The notes: generated from the sequence alone by a model not told the origin. A stretch of 64,000 nucleotides of DNA from Mesorhizobium shangrilense (GCF_040537815.1 NZ_JBEWSZ010000001.1:4340001-4404000), one strand, 5' to 3'. Shown: positions 16,452-26,934, counted from the stretch's first letter. Program-made: numbers and translations.

Positions 16452-16454
16452 TGA

Positions 16455-16467
16455 TCTATTTTATAGA
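16455..16467. promoter_or_regulatory. Candidate LysR operator
   Basis: TCTAT-TTT-ATAGA, a perfect inverted repeat with a T-N11-A frame, beginning four bases upstream of the LysR start in the divergent intergenic region. Confidence 0.5.
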
Positions 16468-16547
16468 ACAGCCCGTGCGTACGGAAGCCGATTATCGAAC
16501 GCAAAGGTAGGCGCTATCTCCTTTGCATCACAACAAGGAGATCGGTG

Positions 16548-17543
<996 letters not shown>

Positions 17544-17560
17544 GCGTTACAGCGGAAACA

Positions 17561-17587
17561 AAAGGGGGCGCTTCGGCGTCCCTTTTA
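17561..17587 (+). terminator. Rho-independent terminator after aldo/keto reductase
   Basis: AAAGGGGGCGC, loop TTCG, GCGTCCCTTTT: an 11-bp stem 17 bases after the stop, followed by T and A residues. Confidence 0.75.
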
Positions 17588-17666
17588 TATAAGCGCCGTG
17601 CGCTGCACAGGTTGCAAGATGTCGGCGGGCGCTGTCCCGCCGACTTTTCAATTGCTGCAGACCTAC

Positions 17667-18269
17667 CTACCAAGGCAGGACGGCAATCTCCGGCCAGTTC
17701 TCCCTCGCCCGACCACCCTTGGCCTCATGCGTTCGCTGGTTGTTCAGCGCGTGGTTCGGGGTAATGCGAAACGAGAAAATGTCGTCAAGGCCGAACGGCG
17801 CCACAAGGTTGAGTTGCCCTGCCGCATCGAAGCGGACGCCGACCGCATGGGTTTTCGAAGCGAAATAGGAAAGGGCTTCGGCAGATGAGGACAGAAGGGG
17901 ATAGGCATCGCCAAAGCGCGCCTCGTACCAGAGATGCACGCGGGCCTGGTTGCGCACTTCGACTGGCAATGTGAGCCCCTCAAAATGCTTCGCCGCCTTT
18001 CGGATGACCGCATCCTCGGCCTCGTAGGAAAGGTCCGAGGCGTCGTAATAGAACAGGTCGATGTCCTTGATGCCGTAGCCCGGTGGCTTTCCCGTCAGGT
18101 GGTTCCAGATGCTGTTGTAGAGCGCACCGGACACGATGAGCCAATCGGGAAGCTCAAGCGCTCTCGCCCGTGACAGCGTCTCGCCAATGAGCGGATCGCC
18201 CGAGACAATGTCGAGAAAAGCCGTGCGTTGCGCTTCGAAAGGAAGGCCGGAATGGCGCAGATGGTCCAT
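17667..18269 (-). CDS. nucleotidyltransferase family protein (NTP_transf_6 type)
   Basis: 200 residues. LPDWLIVSGALYNSIWNHLTG and YGIKDIDLFYYDASDLSYEAED give the nucleotidyltransferase-fold signature, with the paired Asp of DIDLFY as likely metal ligands. The C-terminal half (YFASKTHAVGVRFD, FSFRITPNHALNN) matches the family formerly called DUF925. The activity and substrate are not established. It stands alone, downstream of the phenylalanyl-tRNA synthetase cluster and read in the same direction. Confidence 0.8.
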   Translation of the reverse strand: MDHLRHSGLPFEAQRTAFLDIVSGDPLIGETLSRARALELPDWLIVSGALYNSIWNHLTGKPPGYGIKDIDLFYYDASDLSYEAEDAVIRKAAKHFEGLTLPVEVRNQARVHLWYEARFGDAYPLLSSSAEALSYFASKTHAVGVRFDAAGQLNLVAPFGLDDIFSFRITPNHALNNQRTHEAKGGRARENWPEIAVLPW

Positions 18270-18316
18270 CGCCCCTTGGAGGGCGATTCGCCATCTGCTC
18301 GCAAGCCTTGGTCCTG

Positions 18317-18362
18317 CGCAATTCCGGACGGAAAACCGCTACGCACTTTTCCTGGAATTGCT
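18317..18362. repeat. Palindromic element, family B copy 2
   Basis: GCAATTCCGG at one end and CCTGGAATTGC at the other with GGAAAACCGC inside. It touches the stop codon of pheT and may act in ending that transcript. Confidence 0.8.
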
Positions 18363-20771
18363 TCAGCCTCGCAGCGTCCCACCGGTCTGCTTGCCGACAT
18401 TGTCGACGACGCGCTTGGCCAGTGCCTCGAAATCCTCGTCGGTCAGCGTCTTCTCGACCGGCTGGATCGAGACTTCGATGGCGATCGACTTCTTGCCCTC
18501 GCCGAGCGACGCACCCTCGAAGATGTCGAAGACCGAAACGCCGGTGATCAGCTTCTTGTCGGCGGCCAGCGCCGCGCGCACCAGCGTGCCGGCCTCGACC
18601 GCTCTGTCGACGACGAAGGCAAAGTCGCGCTTCACCGCCTGGAAAGCGGAAAGCTCGAGCTTCGGCTTGGTTTTCGTCGGCTTGGCCTTGGACTCAGGCA
18701 CGGCATCGACGAACACTTCGAAGCCGCAGAGCGGGCCTGAAACGTCCAGTCCCTCGAGCGTCTTCGGATGGAATTCGCCGAAGGTGCCGAGCACAGTCTT
18801 GGGCCCGAGCTTGATCGTGCCGGAACGGCCGGGATGATACCAGGCCGGACCGCCCGCCTCGATCTGCAGCCGGTCGACCGGCGCGCCGCAGGCTTCGAGC
18901 GCCGCGATCGCATCGGCCTTGGCGTCGAACACGCCGACGGGACCTGCATTGCCGGCCCAGTTGCGGCCGGAACCGTCGAGCTTGGCCGTGCCGCGACGAA
19001 CCCCGGCGGCCACGCGCCGCTGCTGGTCGGCGCCGTCGCCCTCATAGGTGCCCGAGACCTCGAACAGCGCCACATCGCCAATGCCCTTGTCGGCATTGCG
19101 CTGGGCGGCGGCGATCAGGCCGGGCAGCAGCGACGGCCGCATGTCGGACATATCGGCGGCGATCGGGTTGGCGAGCTTCAGCGCCGTCTGGCCGCCGCCG
19201 AACAGTTCGGCATGTTTTGCCGGAATGAACGACCAGGTGACGGCTTCCATCATGCCGCGCACGGCAAGCGCGCGCTTGGCGGCGCGGGTGCGGATCTGCA
19301 GCACGGTCAGGATCTTGCCGTTGACCGCGTCATGAGCGCCCAGCGGCTGCGGCGCGATGTTGTCGACGCCATGGATGCGCATGACCTCCTCGACCAGATC
19401 GGCCTTGCCGTCGACATCCGGCCGCCAGGACGGCACGGTCACGTTGACGACGTCACCCGATCCATCCGGCGTGAAACCGAGGCGCGAAAGAATGCCGAGG
19501 CTCTCAGCCTTTGGGACCTCGATCCCGGTCAGGCGCTTGATATCCGACAATGGGAAGGAAACGATCTTGGGCTTGTGACCGGCATAGCCGGCCACCTCGA
19601 TCTCCGTCGGCGTACCGCCGCAGAAATCGAGCACCAGTTTCGTTGCCAGTTCGACGCCGGGCACCATGAATTCGGGATCGACGCCGCGCTCGAAGCGGTA
19701 GCGCGCATCGGTGATGATGCCGAGCGTGCGGCCGGTGCGCGCGGTGGTGATCGGGTCCCAAAGCGCCGACTCAATGAGCACGTCGGTGGTGTTCTCATCG
19801 CAGCCGGAATGCTCGCCGCCCATGATGCCGGCGATCGACTCGACGCCGTTGTCATCGGCGATGACGCACATGTCCGGCGTCAGCGTGTATTCGCGGCCGT
19901 CGAGCGCCATCACCTTCTCGCCGTCGCGCGCGCGGCGCACGACAAGATTGCCGGCGACCTTCTTCGCGTCGAACACATGCAGCGGGCGGCCGCGGTCGAA
20001 GGTGACGTAATTGGTGATGTCGACCAGCGCGCTGATCGGGCGCAGCCCGATGGCGATCAGCCGCTGCTGCAGCCATTTCGGCGACGGGCCGTTCTTGACG
20101 CCCTTGACCAGCCGAAGCGCAAAGCCCGGGCAGAGCTCCGGAGCTTCGATCGTCACCTTGACCGGACACATGCCGCTGCCGACATGCGGCATGATCGCGC
20201 CGCCAACGAGGCGGCCGAGCCCGCTCGCCGCCAGATCGCGGGCGATGCCATAGACGCTTGTCGCATCCGGCCGGTTCGGCGTCAGGTTGATCTCGATCAT
20301 CGGATCGTCGAGATGCGCATAAGCGGCGAAACTGGTGCCGACCGGCGCATCCTCAGGCAGGTCGATGATGCCATTGTGCTCGTCGGACAGTTGCAGCTCG
20401 CGCTCGGAACACATCATGCCGTGGCTTTCGACGCCGCGGATCTTGCCGACGGCAAGCGTCACATCGATGCCGGGCACATAGGTTCCGGGCGCGGCAAAGG
20501 CACCGATCAGGCCGGCGCGCGCATTGGGCGCGCCGCAGACGACCTGCACGGGGGCCTTGCCGTCGCCGGTGTCGACGGTCAGCACGCGCAGACGATCCGC
20601 ATCCGGGTGCTGCACAGCCGTCAACACCCTGGCGATGACGAAGGGTTTCAGGCTCGACTTGTCGTCGACATGCTCGACTTCGAGGCCGATCGAGGTCAGG
20701 CGCTCGACGATTTCGTTGAGCGAAGCGTCGGTCTCGAGGTGATCCTTGAGCCAGGAGAGCGTGAATTTCAT
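18363..20771 (-). CDS. pheT: phenylalanyl-tRNA synthetase beta subunit
   Basis: 802 residues. It begins [20 protein letters not shown]; the OB-fold tRNA-binding domain is near 40-150, the B3/B4 editing domain near 210-390 ([21 protein letters not shown]), B5 follows, and the C-terminal FDX-ACB domain ends [16 protein letters not shown]. It forms the alpha2beta2 enzyme that charges tRNA-Phe. The ATG at 20771 overlaps the stop of the GFA-family gene (ATGA), so translation is coupled. Longer upstream extensions in this frame belong to that other gene and are not used. Confidence 0.96.
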   Translation of the reverse strand: MKFTLSWLKDHLETDASLNEIVERLTSIGLEVEHVDDKSSLKPFVIARVLTAVQHPDADRLRVLTVDTGDGKAPVQVVCGAPNARAGLIGAFAAPGTYVPGIDVTLAVGKIRGVESHGMMCSERELQLSDEHNGIIDLPEDAPVGTSFAAYAHLDDPMIEINLTPNRPDATSVYGIARDLAASGLGRLVGGAIMPHVGSGMCPVKVTIEAPELCPGFALRLVKGVKNGPSPKWLQQRLIAIGLRPISALVDITNYVTFDRGRPLHVFDAKKVAGNLVVRRARDGEKVMALDGREYTLTPDMCVIADDNGVESIAGIMGGEHSGCDENTTDVLIESALWDPITTARTGRTLGIITDARYRFERGVDPEFMVPGVELATKLVLDFCGGTPTEIEVAGYAGHKPKIVSFPLSDIKRLTGIEVPKAESLGILSRLGFTPDGSGDVVNVTVPSWRPDVDGKADLVEEVMRIHGVDNIAPQPLGAHDAVNGKILTVLQIRTRAAKRALAVRGMMEAVTWSFIPAKHAELFGGGQTALKLANPIAADMSDMRPSLLPGLIAAAQRNADKGIGDVALFEVSGTYEGDGADQQRRVAAGVRRGTAKLDGSGRNWAGNAGPVGVFDAKADAIAALEACGAPVDRLQIEAGGPAWYHPGRSGTIKLGPKTVLGTFGEFHPKTLEGLDVSGPLCGFEVFVDAVPESKAKPTKTKPKLELSAFQAVKRDFAFVVDRAVEAGTLVRAALAADKKLITGVSVFDIFEGASLGEGKKSIAIEVSIQPVEKTLTDEDFEALAKRVVDNVGKQTGGTLRG

Positions 20772-21190
20772 GACTGTGTTCCGTCTGGTCTTTTGACGCT
20801 TGTTTTCAAATGTCTCGGCAAGTCGTCGGACATGTGCAGGAAAGGAAGCTGCTCGCTGACATAGGCATGCTGCGTCGGCCGGAAACCAGCGGGCATGTCC
20901 ATCGCGCCGAGCATGAAGTAGATGTCGTCCTCCAGCCGCTCGTCGACATAGGCGATGGGTGAGCCGCAAATGCCGCAAAAGGACCGCGTCACCGGGCCGT
21001 TCTCGAACATCTTCAGCGCCTTGCCGGTGAAGGCAACCTGATCGACCAGGAAGCCGACAAAGGCCGATACCGGCGCGCCGCTGGCCCGCCGGCAATCGCC
21101 GCAATGGCAATAGCTGACGTGGTGCGGTTCGGCCGAGGCCTCGAACCGCACGGCGCCGCAGCGGCAGCCGCCGGCGTGGGCGGCTGTCAT
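20768..21190 (-). CDS. GFA family (glutathione-dependent formaldehyde-activating) enzyme
   Basis: 140 residues. Zinc-binding cysteines are arranged as [23 protein letters not shown] and [12 protein letters not shown], the CENP-V/GFA fold pattern. The family includes S-(hydroxymethyl)glutathione synthase, but most members have no proven activity. It overlaps pheS (ATGA at 21190-21187) and pheT (ATGA at 20771-20768), and is thus inserted exactly between the two synthetase subunit genes with translational coupling on both sides. The placement says nothing certain about its job. Confidence 0.88.
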   Translation of the reverse strand: MTAAHAGGCRCGAVRFEASAEPHHVSYCHCGDCRRASGAPVSAFVGFLVDQVAFTGKALKMFENGPVTRSFCGICGSPIAYVDERLEDDIYFMLGAMDMPAGFRPTQHAYVSEQLPFLHMSDDLPRHLKTSVKRPDGTQS

Positions 21191-22284
21191 GCGCTCAAGC
21201 CTCCGAACAGGGTCGGCATGTCGAGCGGACGGAAGCCGTAATGCGACAGCCAGCGCACATCGGCGTCGAAGAAGGCGCGCAGGTCCGGCATGCCGTATTT
21301 CAGCATGGCGATGCGGTCGATGCCCATGCCCCAGGCAAAGCCCTGGTATTCGTCGGGATCAAGACCGCCGGCCCTCAGCACGTTGGGATGCACCATGCCG
21401 CAGCCGAGGATTTCCATCCAGTCGGAGCCTTCGCCGAAGCGCACTTCGCCGGGCCTGGAGCGGTCGCACTGGATGTCGACCTCGAGGCTGGGCTCGGTGA
21501 ATGGGAAGAAGGAAGGACGGAAGCGCATTTTGACCGAAGGCACTTCGAAGAAGGCCTTGCAGAATTCCTCCAGAACCCACTTCATGTTGGCGACATTCGC
21601 CGTCTTGTCGATCACCAGCCCCTCGACCTGATGGAACATCGGCGAGTGGGTGGCATCGGAATCCTGCCGGTAGGTCTTGCCGGGGATGACGATGCGGATC
21701 GGCGGCTTCTGCGTCTCCATGGTGCGGATCTGCACCGGCGAGGTGTGCGTGCGCAAAAGCTTGCGCTCGCCCTTCTCGTCCGGCTGGAAGAAGAAGGTGT
21801 CGTGCATCTCGCGCGCCGGATGCCCCTCGGGGAAATTCAGCGCGGTGAAATTGTAGTAGTCGGTCTCGATATCCGGGCCTTCCGCGATGGCGAAGCCAAG
21901 GTCGCCGAAGATCGCGGCGATTTCGTCGATGACCTGGCTGATCGGATGGATGCGGCCGCGCTCGGCCGGCGATTGCCGCACCGGCAAGGTCACGTCGACC
22001 TTCTCGGCGGCCAGGCGGGCGGTAATCGCCACGTCCTTCAGTTCGGCCTTGCGGGCGCCAAGCGCCTCGGTGACGCGGTTCTTGAGGCCGTTGATGGCCG
22101 GGCCCTTCACCTGGCGCTCCTCGGCACTCATCGCACCCAGCGTCTTCAGCATCTCGGAGATCGACCCCTTCTTGCCAAGCGCAGCGACGCGCGCAGCTTC
22201 GATCGCCTGCTCGTCGGCGGCCGACGCTATGTCGGCCATCAGGGCGTTTTCGAGAGTTTCCAGGCCATTGGTTGCGTCGTTCAC
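21187..22284 (-). CDS. pheS: phenylalanyl-tRNA synthetase alpha subunit
   Basis: 365 residues. The N-terminal coiled-coil tRNA-binding arm ([21 protein letters not shown]) is followed by the class II catalytic core: [36 protein letters not shown] (motif 2 region), and [22 protein letters not shown] (motif 3). GTG 22284 is preceded by a GAG; TTG 22290 is an alternative start, and neither has a strong ribosome-binding site. It heads the pheS-GFA-pheT unit, 150 bases after the rplT terminator. Confidence 0.94.
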   Translation of the reverse strand: MNDATNGLETLENALMADIASAADEQAIEAARVAALGKKGSISEMLKTLGAMSAEERQVKGPAINGLKNRVTEALGARKAELKDVAITARLAAEKVDVTLPVRQSPAERGRIHPISQVIDEIAAIFGDLGFAIAEGPDIETDYYNFTALNFPEGHPAREMHDTFFFQPDEKGERKLLRTHTSPVQIRTMETQKPPIRIVIPGKTYRQDSDATHSPMFHQVEGLVIDKTANVANMKWVLEEFCKAFFEVPSVKMRFRPSFFPFTEPSLEVDIQCDRSRPGEVRFGEGSDWMEILGCGMVHPNVLRAGGLDPDEYQGFAWGMGIDRIAMLKYGMPDLRAFFDADVRWLSHYGFRPLDMPTLFGGLSA

Positions 22285-22313
22285 GGTCAAGCTCGCTACG
22301 TTGGAAGTCAGCC

Positions 22314-22332
22314 TAAAGTGAAAGTCACTTTA
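22314..22332. promoter_or_regulatory. Perfect palindrome upstream of pheS
   Basis: TAAAGTGA-AAG-TCACTTTA, eight-base arms, 30 bases upstream of the pheS start. Size and symmetry suit a dimeric repressor such as a MarR-type protein; the regulator is unknown. Confidence 0.5.
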
Positions 22333-22362
22333 AAATTGAAAGTTCAGGCATGAGAGGCATAA

Positions 22363-22395
22363 GAAAAACCCGCGCCAGCCGTGCCAGCGCGGGTT
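22363..22395 (-). terminator. Rho-independent terminator after rplT
   Basis: Read on the minus strand: AACCCGCGC, loop region, GCGCGGGTTTTTC. It lies 40 bases after the rplT stop and upstream of pheS, separating the two units. Confidence 0.85.
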
Positions 22396-22434
22396 CCCCA
22401 AATCAGAATTTCGAATGCTTGGGAAGCGCTGGTC

Positions 22435-22836
22435 TTAGGCGACAGCGCTTTCAAAAGCGTTCGGCGTGGTGTTCTTCAGATATTCGAGCGCGACCTTGGC
22501 CTTGGCGACCAGGGCGGCGAAAGCCTGCGGCTCGTGGATGGCCATGTCCGACAGGATCTTGCGATCGATTTCGATACCGGACTTGTTGAGGCCGTCAATG
22601 AAGCGGCCATAGGTCAGGCCATGCTCGTGCGTCGCGGCGTTGATGCGCTGGATCCACAGAGCGCGGAACGAGCGCTTGCGGTTTTTGCGGTCGCGATACG
22701 CGTACTGCATCGACTTTTCCACCGCCTGCTTGGCGATGCGGATGGTGTTCTTGCGACGGCCGTAGAAGCCTTTCGCGGCTTTCAGGACCTTCTTGTGCTT
22801 GGCGTGCGAGGTGACGCCTCTTTTTACGCGTGCCAT
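22435..22836 (-). CDS. rplT: 50S ribosomal protein L20
   Basis: 133 residues starting [30 protein letters not shown], the basic N-terminal extension that threads into 23S rRNA, followed by the globular part ([27 protein letters not shown]). The C-terminus is about 15 residues longer than the E. coli protein, which is common in alphaproteobacteria. A GGAGAT ribosome-binding site precedes it. It follows rpmI, from which it is separated by a family B palindromic element rather than the usual short gap. Confidence 0.98.
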   Translation of the reverse strand: MARVKRGVTSHAKHKKVLKAAKGFYGRRKNTIRIAKQAVEKSMQYAYRDRKNRKRSFRALWIQRINAATHEHGLTYGRFIDGLNKSGIEIDRKILSDMAIHEPQAFAALVAKAKVALEYLKNTTPNAFESAVA

Positions 22837-22854
22837 GTCATGATCTCCTTAAAA

Positions 22855-22899
22855 GCAATTCCAGGAAAAGTGCTAAGCGGTTTTCCGTTCGGAATTGCG
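22855..22899. repeat. Palindromic element, family B copy 3
   Basis: GCAATTCCAGGAAAAG and CCGTTCGGAATTGCG. It sits between rpmI and rplT within what should be one transcript. Confidence 0.8.
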
Positions 22900-22929
22900 T
22901 AAAACAAATGCGTGTCCAGACCGAATGCC

Positions 22930-23133
22930 TTAGAGGCCGTTCGGCAGAAAATTCTTGATGACCTTCTTGCCATCCGGTTCAGCCAGAACCATCGTGCCGC
23001 GGGCATTTCGAATGAACTTGTTGGAACGCTTGATCATGCCGTGACGCTTGCCGGCCGCAGCCGACAGGACTTTACCAGTACCTGTGATCTTGAACCGCTT
23101 TTTGGCGGCGGACTTGGTCTTCATCTTGGGCAT
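22930..23133 (-). CDS. rpmI: 50S ribosomal protein L35
   Basis: 67 residues, highly basic, [21 protein letters not shown] at the start and IKNFLPNGL at the end, the normal length and pattern for L35. It precedes rplT. The infC gene lies 1.1 kb upstream on the same strand, separated by a methyltransferase gene and a repeat-filled region, so rpmI probably has its own promoter in 23134-23240. Confidence 0.97.
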   Translation of the reverse strand: MPKMKTKSAAKKRFKITGTGKVLSAAAGKRHGMIKRSNKFIRNARGTMVLAEPDGKKVIKNFLPNGL

Positions 23134-23208
23134 TTTGCTACTCCGTATCGTTGCGCACTATCGCGCTTTTTGTTCGCTTCAGGCCGACCAAAGCCTGAAA
23201 AGCAAATG

Positions 23209-23240
23209 AAACCGCCACGGCATGCCCTGCCGGGCGGTTT
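23209..23240. promoter_or_regulatory. Strong hairpin upstream of rpmI
   Basis: AAACCGCC and GGCGGTTT enclose a second stem CGGCA/TGCCG. Its T-run is on the plus-strand side (TTTTTC), but on the minus strand it would be in the 5' leader or just upstream of rpmI. It could be a terminator for plus-strand readthrough or a leader structure for ribosomal-protein control. Confidence 0.5.
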
Positions 23241-23370
23241 TTCTTAGAACGCCTTGCGTCGCTCTAATGTCTTGAACCCCCGCATCATGGTCGCCAAAAA
23301 CAAAAGCTGTTCAGGCGGATGCGCGAGACGGCGGTCCTATACGTCAAAGTGAGCCGGCGCGCAACACCTA

Positions 23371-23407
23371 GAGCCTGTTCCATCCCGATGGAATCGGGAT
23401 GCGGCTC
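23371..23407. repeat. Palindromic intergenic element
   Basis: ATCCCGAT-GGA-ATCGGGAT at 23382-23400 flanked by AGCC and GGCT. It is adjacent to a family A element. The 391-base stretch 23134-23524 holds only this, the hairpin at 23209 and the element at 23422. Confidence 0.65.
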
Positions 23408-23421
23408 TATCTTCTTGTTTG

Positions 23422-23470
23422 AGCATGATCTTTACCGAAAACCGGTTCCCACTTTTCGGGATCATGCTTT
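23422..23470. repeat. Palindromic intergenic element, family A copy 2
   Basis: GCATGATC ends with CCGAAAACCGG and CCCACTTTTCGGG inside. Confidence 0.85.
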
Positions 23471-23524
23471 AGCGCGCCGCTCGTTCTGGAAGCGCGGCAT
23501 TCGTGGCCTGCGCCCGGGTCGGCC

Positions 23525-24154
23525 TCAAGGAAAGCGGAACAGCACCGGCAAAATGCCCGCCTGCTGCGCGCTATCCACCAGTTCGAAGGCCGGTAGGGCG
23601 ACGAGGAACACCAGGCCGTCCATCAGCGTGATCAAGAGCACGCGCGGCTTGAAGCTGCCGGTATCCCCCTCCTCGTACAGCGAAAGCTTGGGGAAGAAGC
23701 GCGGCACCCGCGCCATGTAGGCCAGATATGGCGCACCCAGCGCTTCCTTGAGGAATTTCTCCTCACGCAGGATGACGATATGGAAGGCGGCGGCGCAGAT
23801 CACGCCAAAGCCGATCGTGGTGGTGATCGAGCCAAGCTGCGCGCCGACACCACAAGCGGCAATGCTCGAGAACACATAGAGCGGATTGCGCGTGATCGAA
23901 TATGGACCACCGGACACCACCTCGGCGGATTTGCGCCCGCCAATATAGAGCGTCGCCCACAGCCGGCCGATGATGCCGAGGAAGATCAGCACGACGCCGA
24001 CCGTCTCGAGCAGCTCGTGCACCGGCGTGTCGGGAGGAAAGTACGACTGCCCGACAAGCAAGATGGCGAACAGAACGACAACAAGTACCGCGATCATAAG
24101 CCTGCGCGTCCGCTGATAGTTGCCCAGCGCGTGCTTGATTTCGTTATCGCTCAT
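23525..24154 (-). CDS. isoprenylcysteine carboxyl methyltransferase family membrane protein
   Basis: 209 residues with four to five hydrophobic segments (LMIAVLVVVLFAILLVG; VGVVLIFLGIIGRLWATLYI; ITTTIGFGVICAAAFHIVIL; a last one near 180). GPYSITRNPLYVFSS and ILREEKFLKEALG are the S-adenosylmethionine-binding motifs of the ICMT/PEMT superfamily. It is an inner-membrane methyltransferase of unknown acceptor, possibly a phospholipid or small lipid. It lies between infC and rpmI, which are adjacent in most bacteria. Confidence 0.83.
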   Translation of the reverse strand: MSDNEIKHALGNYQRTRRLMIAVLVVVLFAILLVGQSYFPPDTPVHELLETVGVVLIFLGIIGRLWATLYIGGRKSAEVVSGGPYSITRNPLYVFSSIAACGVGAQLGSITTTIGFGVICAAAFHIVILREEKFLKEALGAPYLAYMARVPRFFPKLSLYEEGDTGSFKPRVLLITLMDGLVFLVALPAFELVDSAQQAGILPVLFRFP

Positions 24155-24260
24155 GTCGAATCCGATCGTCGAGGAACGTTGCCGGCGATCGCAGCGAGGC
24201 CTGTAAAATAGGCGTCCCGCCGATCGCCGGAACGCCCTTGCGGCACGATTCAGGCGGATT

Positions 24261-24797
24261 TTAGCGGGGCGCCAACACCATCATCATCTGGCGACCTTCG
24301 AGCTTTGGTTCCGCCTCGACCTTGGCGATGGTCGCCACCTCCTCGCGCACCTTGTTCAGAAGCTGCATGCCGAGCTCCATATGCGCCATCTCGCGGCCAC
24401 GGAAGCGCAATGTCAGCTTGACCTTGTCGCCTTCCTCGAAGAAGCGCCGAACGGCCTTCATCTTGGTCTCGTAATCGTGGCTGTCGATGTTCGGGCGCAT
24501 CTTGATCTCCTTGATCTCGATGACCTTCTGATTCTTGCGCGCTTCGGCCGCCTTCTTCTGGTTGGCGTATTTCAACTTGCCGAGATCAAGGATCTTGACG
24601 ACAGGCGGCTGTGCATTGGGCGATATCTCGACCAGATCGAGCCCGGCCTCTTCGGCGAGCAGCAATGCGTCGTTGATGGAGACATCGCCGCGGTTCTGGC
24701 CTTCGGCGTCGATAAGCTGGACCCGGGGAACCCGGATGTCGCGATTGGAGCGCGGGCCATCCTTGGTAGGCGCCGCTGCTTTGAAAGGTCTGCGAAT
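24261..24797 (-). CDS. infC: translation initiation factor IF-3, ATT start
   Basis: 178 residues when read from ATT 24797: [18 protein letters not shown], then [17 protein letters not shown], the N-terminal domain, a Lys-rich linker ([23 protein letters not shown]) and the C-terminal domain to MMMVLAPR. The first ATG in frame is at 24665 and would remove the conserved N-terminal domain. AAGGAG lies nine bases before the ATT. A rare start codon is the known basis of IF-3 autoregulation, since IF-3 itself rejects non-canonical starts. No gene lies directly downstream in the same transcript except the methyltransferase. Confidence 0.95.
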   Translation of the reverse strand: MRRPFKAAAPTKDGPRSNRDIRVPRVQLIDAEGQNRGDVSINDALLLAEEAGLDLVEISPNAQPPVVKILDLGKLKYANQKKAAEARKNQKVIEIKEIKMRPNIDSHDYETKMKAVRRFFEEGDKVKLTLRFRGREMAHMELGMQLLNKVREEVATIAKVEAEPKLEGRQMMMVLAPR

Positions 24798-25003
24798 GGT
24801 CGTGGTCTCCTTGGCCGTTTCGTTCAGGGTTCTTCAGTTCAAATCTCTGGATGCGCCAATGTGGTAAGCGCGCGGGCGGAGTCAATAGCACAGCGCTCAC
24901 AGGAAATCACCTGATCGCGAGCCTGTACCAAGCAAAGAAAGATCAAGGCCACTTTTCGCACCGGCCAAGCCTGTGTCAAAAGACCGGGGTGAGGGAACAA
25001 GCC

Positions 25004-25768
25004 ATGACCGCCCCGATTTTTCTGGACGTCGACGGATCGCGCATTGCCGTCAGGCATGCCACGGGCATGGAGCCCGGCATCGTCTGGCTCGGCGGCTACA
25101 AATCCGACATGCTGGGCACCAAGGCCGAGGTGCTGTCGAAATGGACGGAAGGGGAAGGCCGCGCCTTCCTGCGCCACGACTATTCCGGCCATGGCGAATC
25201 AGGTGGCGCCTTTGCCGATGGCACGATCTCGAAATGGCTTTCGCAGAGCCTCGCGGTCTTCCGCCATTTCACCAGGGGCAAACAGATCCTGGTCGGCTCA
25301 TCGATGGGCGCCTGGATCGCGCTGCGCATGGTGCAGGAGTTGCGCAAGGCAGGAGACGATCGTGTCGCCGGCCTGGTGCTGCTGGCGCCGGCGCCCGATT
25401 TCACCGCCGAGCTGATCGAACCGGTGCTGACCGAGGCGCAGAAGCACGACCTTGCCGAAAAGGGTTTTTTTGGCGAACCATCTGAATATTCGCCCGAGCC
25501 CTACATCTATACGCGTGCCCTGATCGAGGATGGCCGCGAGAACCGGGTCATGACCGGGCCGATCGACACGCATTGCCCCGTCCACATCCTGCAGGGGCTG
25601 GCCGACCCCGACGTGCCGGCAAGCCATGCCTTGAAACTGGTCAGCCTGCTGCCGGCCGACGACGTGACGCTTTCGCTCATTCCCGATGGCGACCACCGGC
25701 TGTCTCGGCCGCAGGATCTCGACATGCTGGTTCGCGCGGTGGGCGCCATGGCCGGACACGCAGGGTAA
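25004..25768 (+). CDS. alpha/beta hydrolase (ABHD10/serine aminopeptidase-like)
   Basis: 254 residues. LVGSSMGAWIAL carries the nucleophile Ser, GLADPDVPASHA the Asp, and IPDGDHRLSRPQDLD the His, in the expected order. The start ATG 25004 follows GAGGGA by seven bases. Homologues resemble the mitochondrial ABHD10 depalmitoylase. The BenE-type transporter gene begins 23 bases downstream, so they are probably co-transcribed. It likely hydrolyses an ester or thioester; the substrate is unknown. Confidence 0.85.
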   Translation: MTAPIFLDVDGSRIAVRHATGMEPGIVWLGGYKSDMLGTKAEVLSKWTEGEGRAFLRHDYSGHGESGGAFADGTISKWLSQSLAVFRHFTRGKQILVGSSMGAWIALRMVQELRKAGDDRVAGLVLLAPAPDFTAELIEPVLTEAQKHDLAEKGFFGEPSEYSPEPYIYTRALIEDGRENRVMTGPIDTHCPVHILQGLADPDVPASHALKLVSLLPADDVTLSLIPDGDHRLSRPQDLDMLVRAVGAMAGHAG

Positions 25769-25791
25769 GACTGGGCAGGCGGGGTAAAGAC

Positions 25792-26934
25792 ATGCGCGTT
25801 TCCATTCCTGTATCAGCCTTCGTCGCGGCGATCGTCGGCTTTGGCGGCACGCTGGCCATTGTCATTGCCGCCGCCAAGGCGGTCGGCGCGACGCAGATCG
25901 AAACGGCGAGCTGGGTAACCGCCATCTGCCTGGCGATGGCAATCGAGTGCCTGTGGCTGTCATGGCGCACGAAAATGCCTGTCATCACCGCCTGGTCGAC
26001 GCCCGGCCTGGCGCTGATCGCGGCCTCCAGCGGCTTTTCAATGCGCGAGGCCGTCGCCGCTTTCATCGTCACTGGCATCCTTCTGATCGCCACCGGCCTG
26101 TTTCGGCCACTGACGCAGCTGATCGCCAGGATACCGGCGTCGGTCGCATCCGGGATGCTGGCCGGCATCGTCGTCACCTTCGCGATCAATGCGGTGAAAA
26201 CCATTCCGGTGGATCCGTGGCTGATCCTGCCGCTGATCGCGGCGTTTTTCGTCATCCGCCTGTTCAACCCTGCGCTTTCTGTGCTGGCCGTGCTGGTCGG
26301 CGGCGGGCTTGCCGCCTTCCTAACCGGCCGTGTCGGTGGCCTGCCGACGCCGGAACTGTCGACACTGACGCTGATTGCGCCTGACTTCACCGTCAAGGCG
26401 ATTATCGGCCTGGCGCTGCCGCTCTATCTCGTCACCATGGCCTCGCAGAACCTGTCGGGCCTCGCGGTGCTGCGCGCCGCCGGCTACCACCCCGAGCCCG
26501 GCCCGCTGATCAGCGTCACCGGCCTGCTTTCGCTGCTGTCGGCGCCATTCGGCGCGGCTACCACCAATCTGGCGGCGATCTCGGCGGCGATCTGCACGGG
26601 ACCAGACGTCCATCCGGACCCCGCCGAGCGCTGGAAGACAGGGCCGTTCTATGCGCTTGCCTATATCATCTTCGCGATGTTCGGCGCTTCGCTGGTGGCG
26701 ATCTTCGCCGTCCTGCCGCAGAGCCTGATCGTGCTTGTCGCCGGCCTGGCGCTGATGGCGTCGCTGGCCAATGCGCTGGCGATCGCACTGAAGGACGAGG
26801 GTGAGCGCATGGCCGCCACGGTGACCTTCGTCGTCACCGCATCAGGGCTGACGCTGTTCGGCGTTGGCGCCGCATTCTGGGGCCTGGTTGCCGGGTTGGC
26901 ATTGCTTTTCCTCGATATACTCAAAAAGCGATAA
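25792..26934 (+). CDS. benE: benzoate/H+ symporter family transporter
   Basis: 380 residues, strongly hydrophobic with about eleven to twelve membrane helices. The family patterns SGFSMREAVAAFIVTGILL, VASGMLAGIVVTFAINAVK and SAPFGAATTNLAAISAAICTG match BenE. The start ATG 25792 is preceded by GGGGTAAAG. No benzoate catabolic genes are nearby, so aromatic acid import is a family-level inference and the true substrate may differ. Confidence 0.88.
   Translation: MRVSIPVSAFVAAIVGFGGTLAIVIAAAKAVGATQIETASWVTAICLAMAIECLWLSWRTKMPVITAWSTPGLALIAASSGFSMREAVAAFIVTGILLIATGLFRPLTQLIARIPASVASGMLAGIVVTFAINAVKTIPVDPWLILPLIAAFFVIRLFNPALSVLAVLVGGGLAAFLTGRVGGLPTPELSTLTLIAPDFTVKAIIGLALPLYLVTMASQNLSGLAVLRAAGYHPEPGPLISVTGLLSLLSAPFGAATTNLAAISAAICTGPDVHPDPAERWKTGPFYALAYIIFAMFGASLVAIFAVLPQSLIVLVAGLALMASLANALAIALKDEGERMAATVTFVVTASGLTLFGVGAAFWGLVAGLALLFLDILKKR

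Noticed and set aside
18768..20864. 698-codon open frame on the plus strand
   Set aside because: Antisense to pheT, with no recognisable domain and a composition typical of GC-rich shadows.
20772..21110. N-terminal extension of PheT to 915 residues
   Set aside because: It is out-of-frame reading of the GFA gene; the true PheT start is MKFTLSW at 20771.
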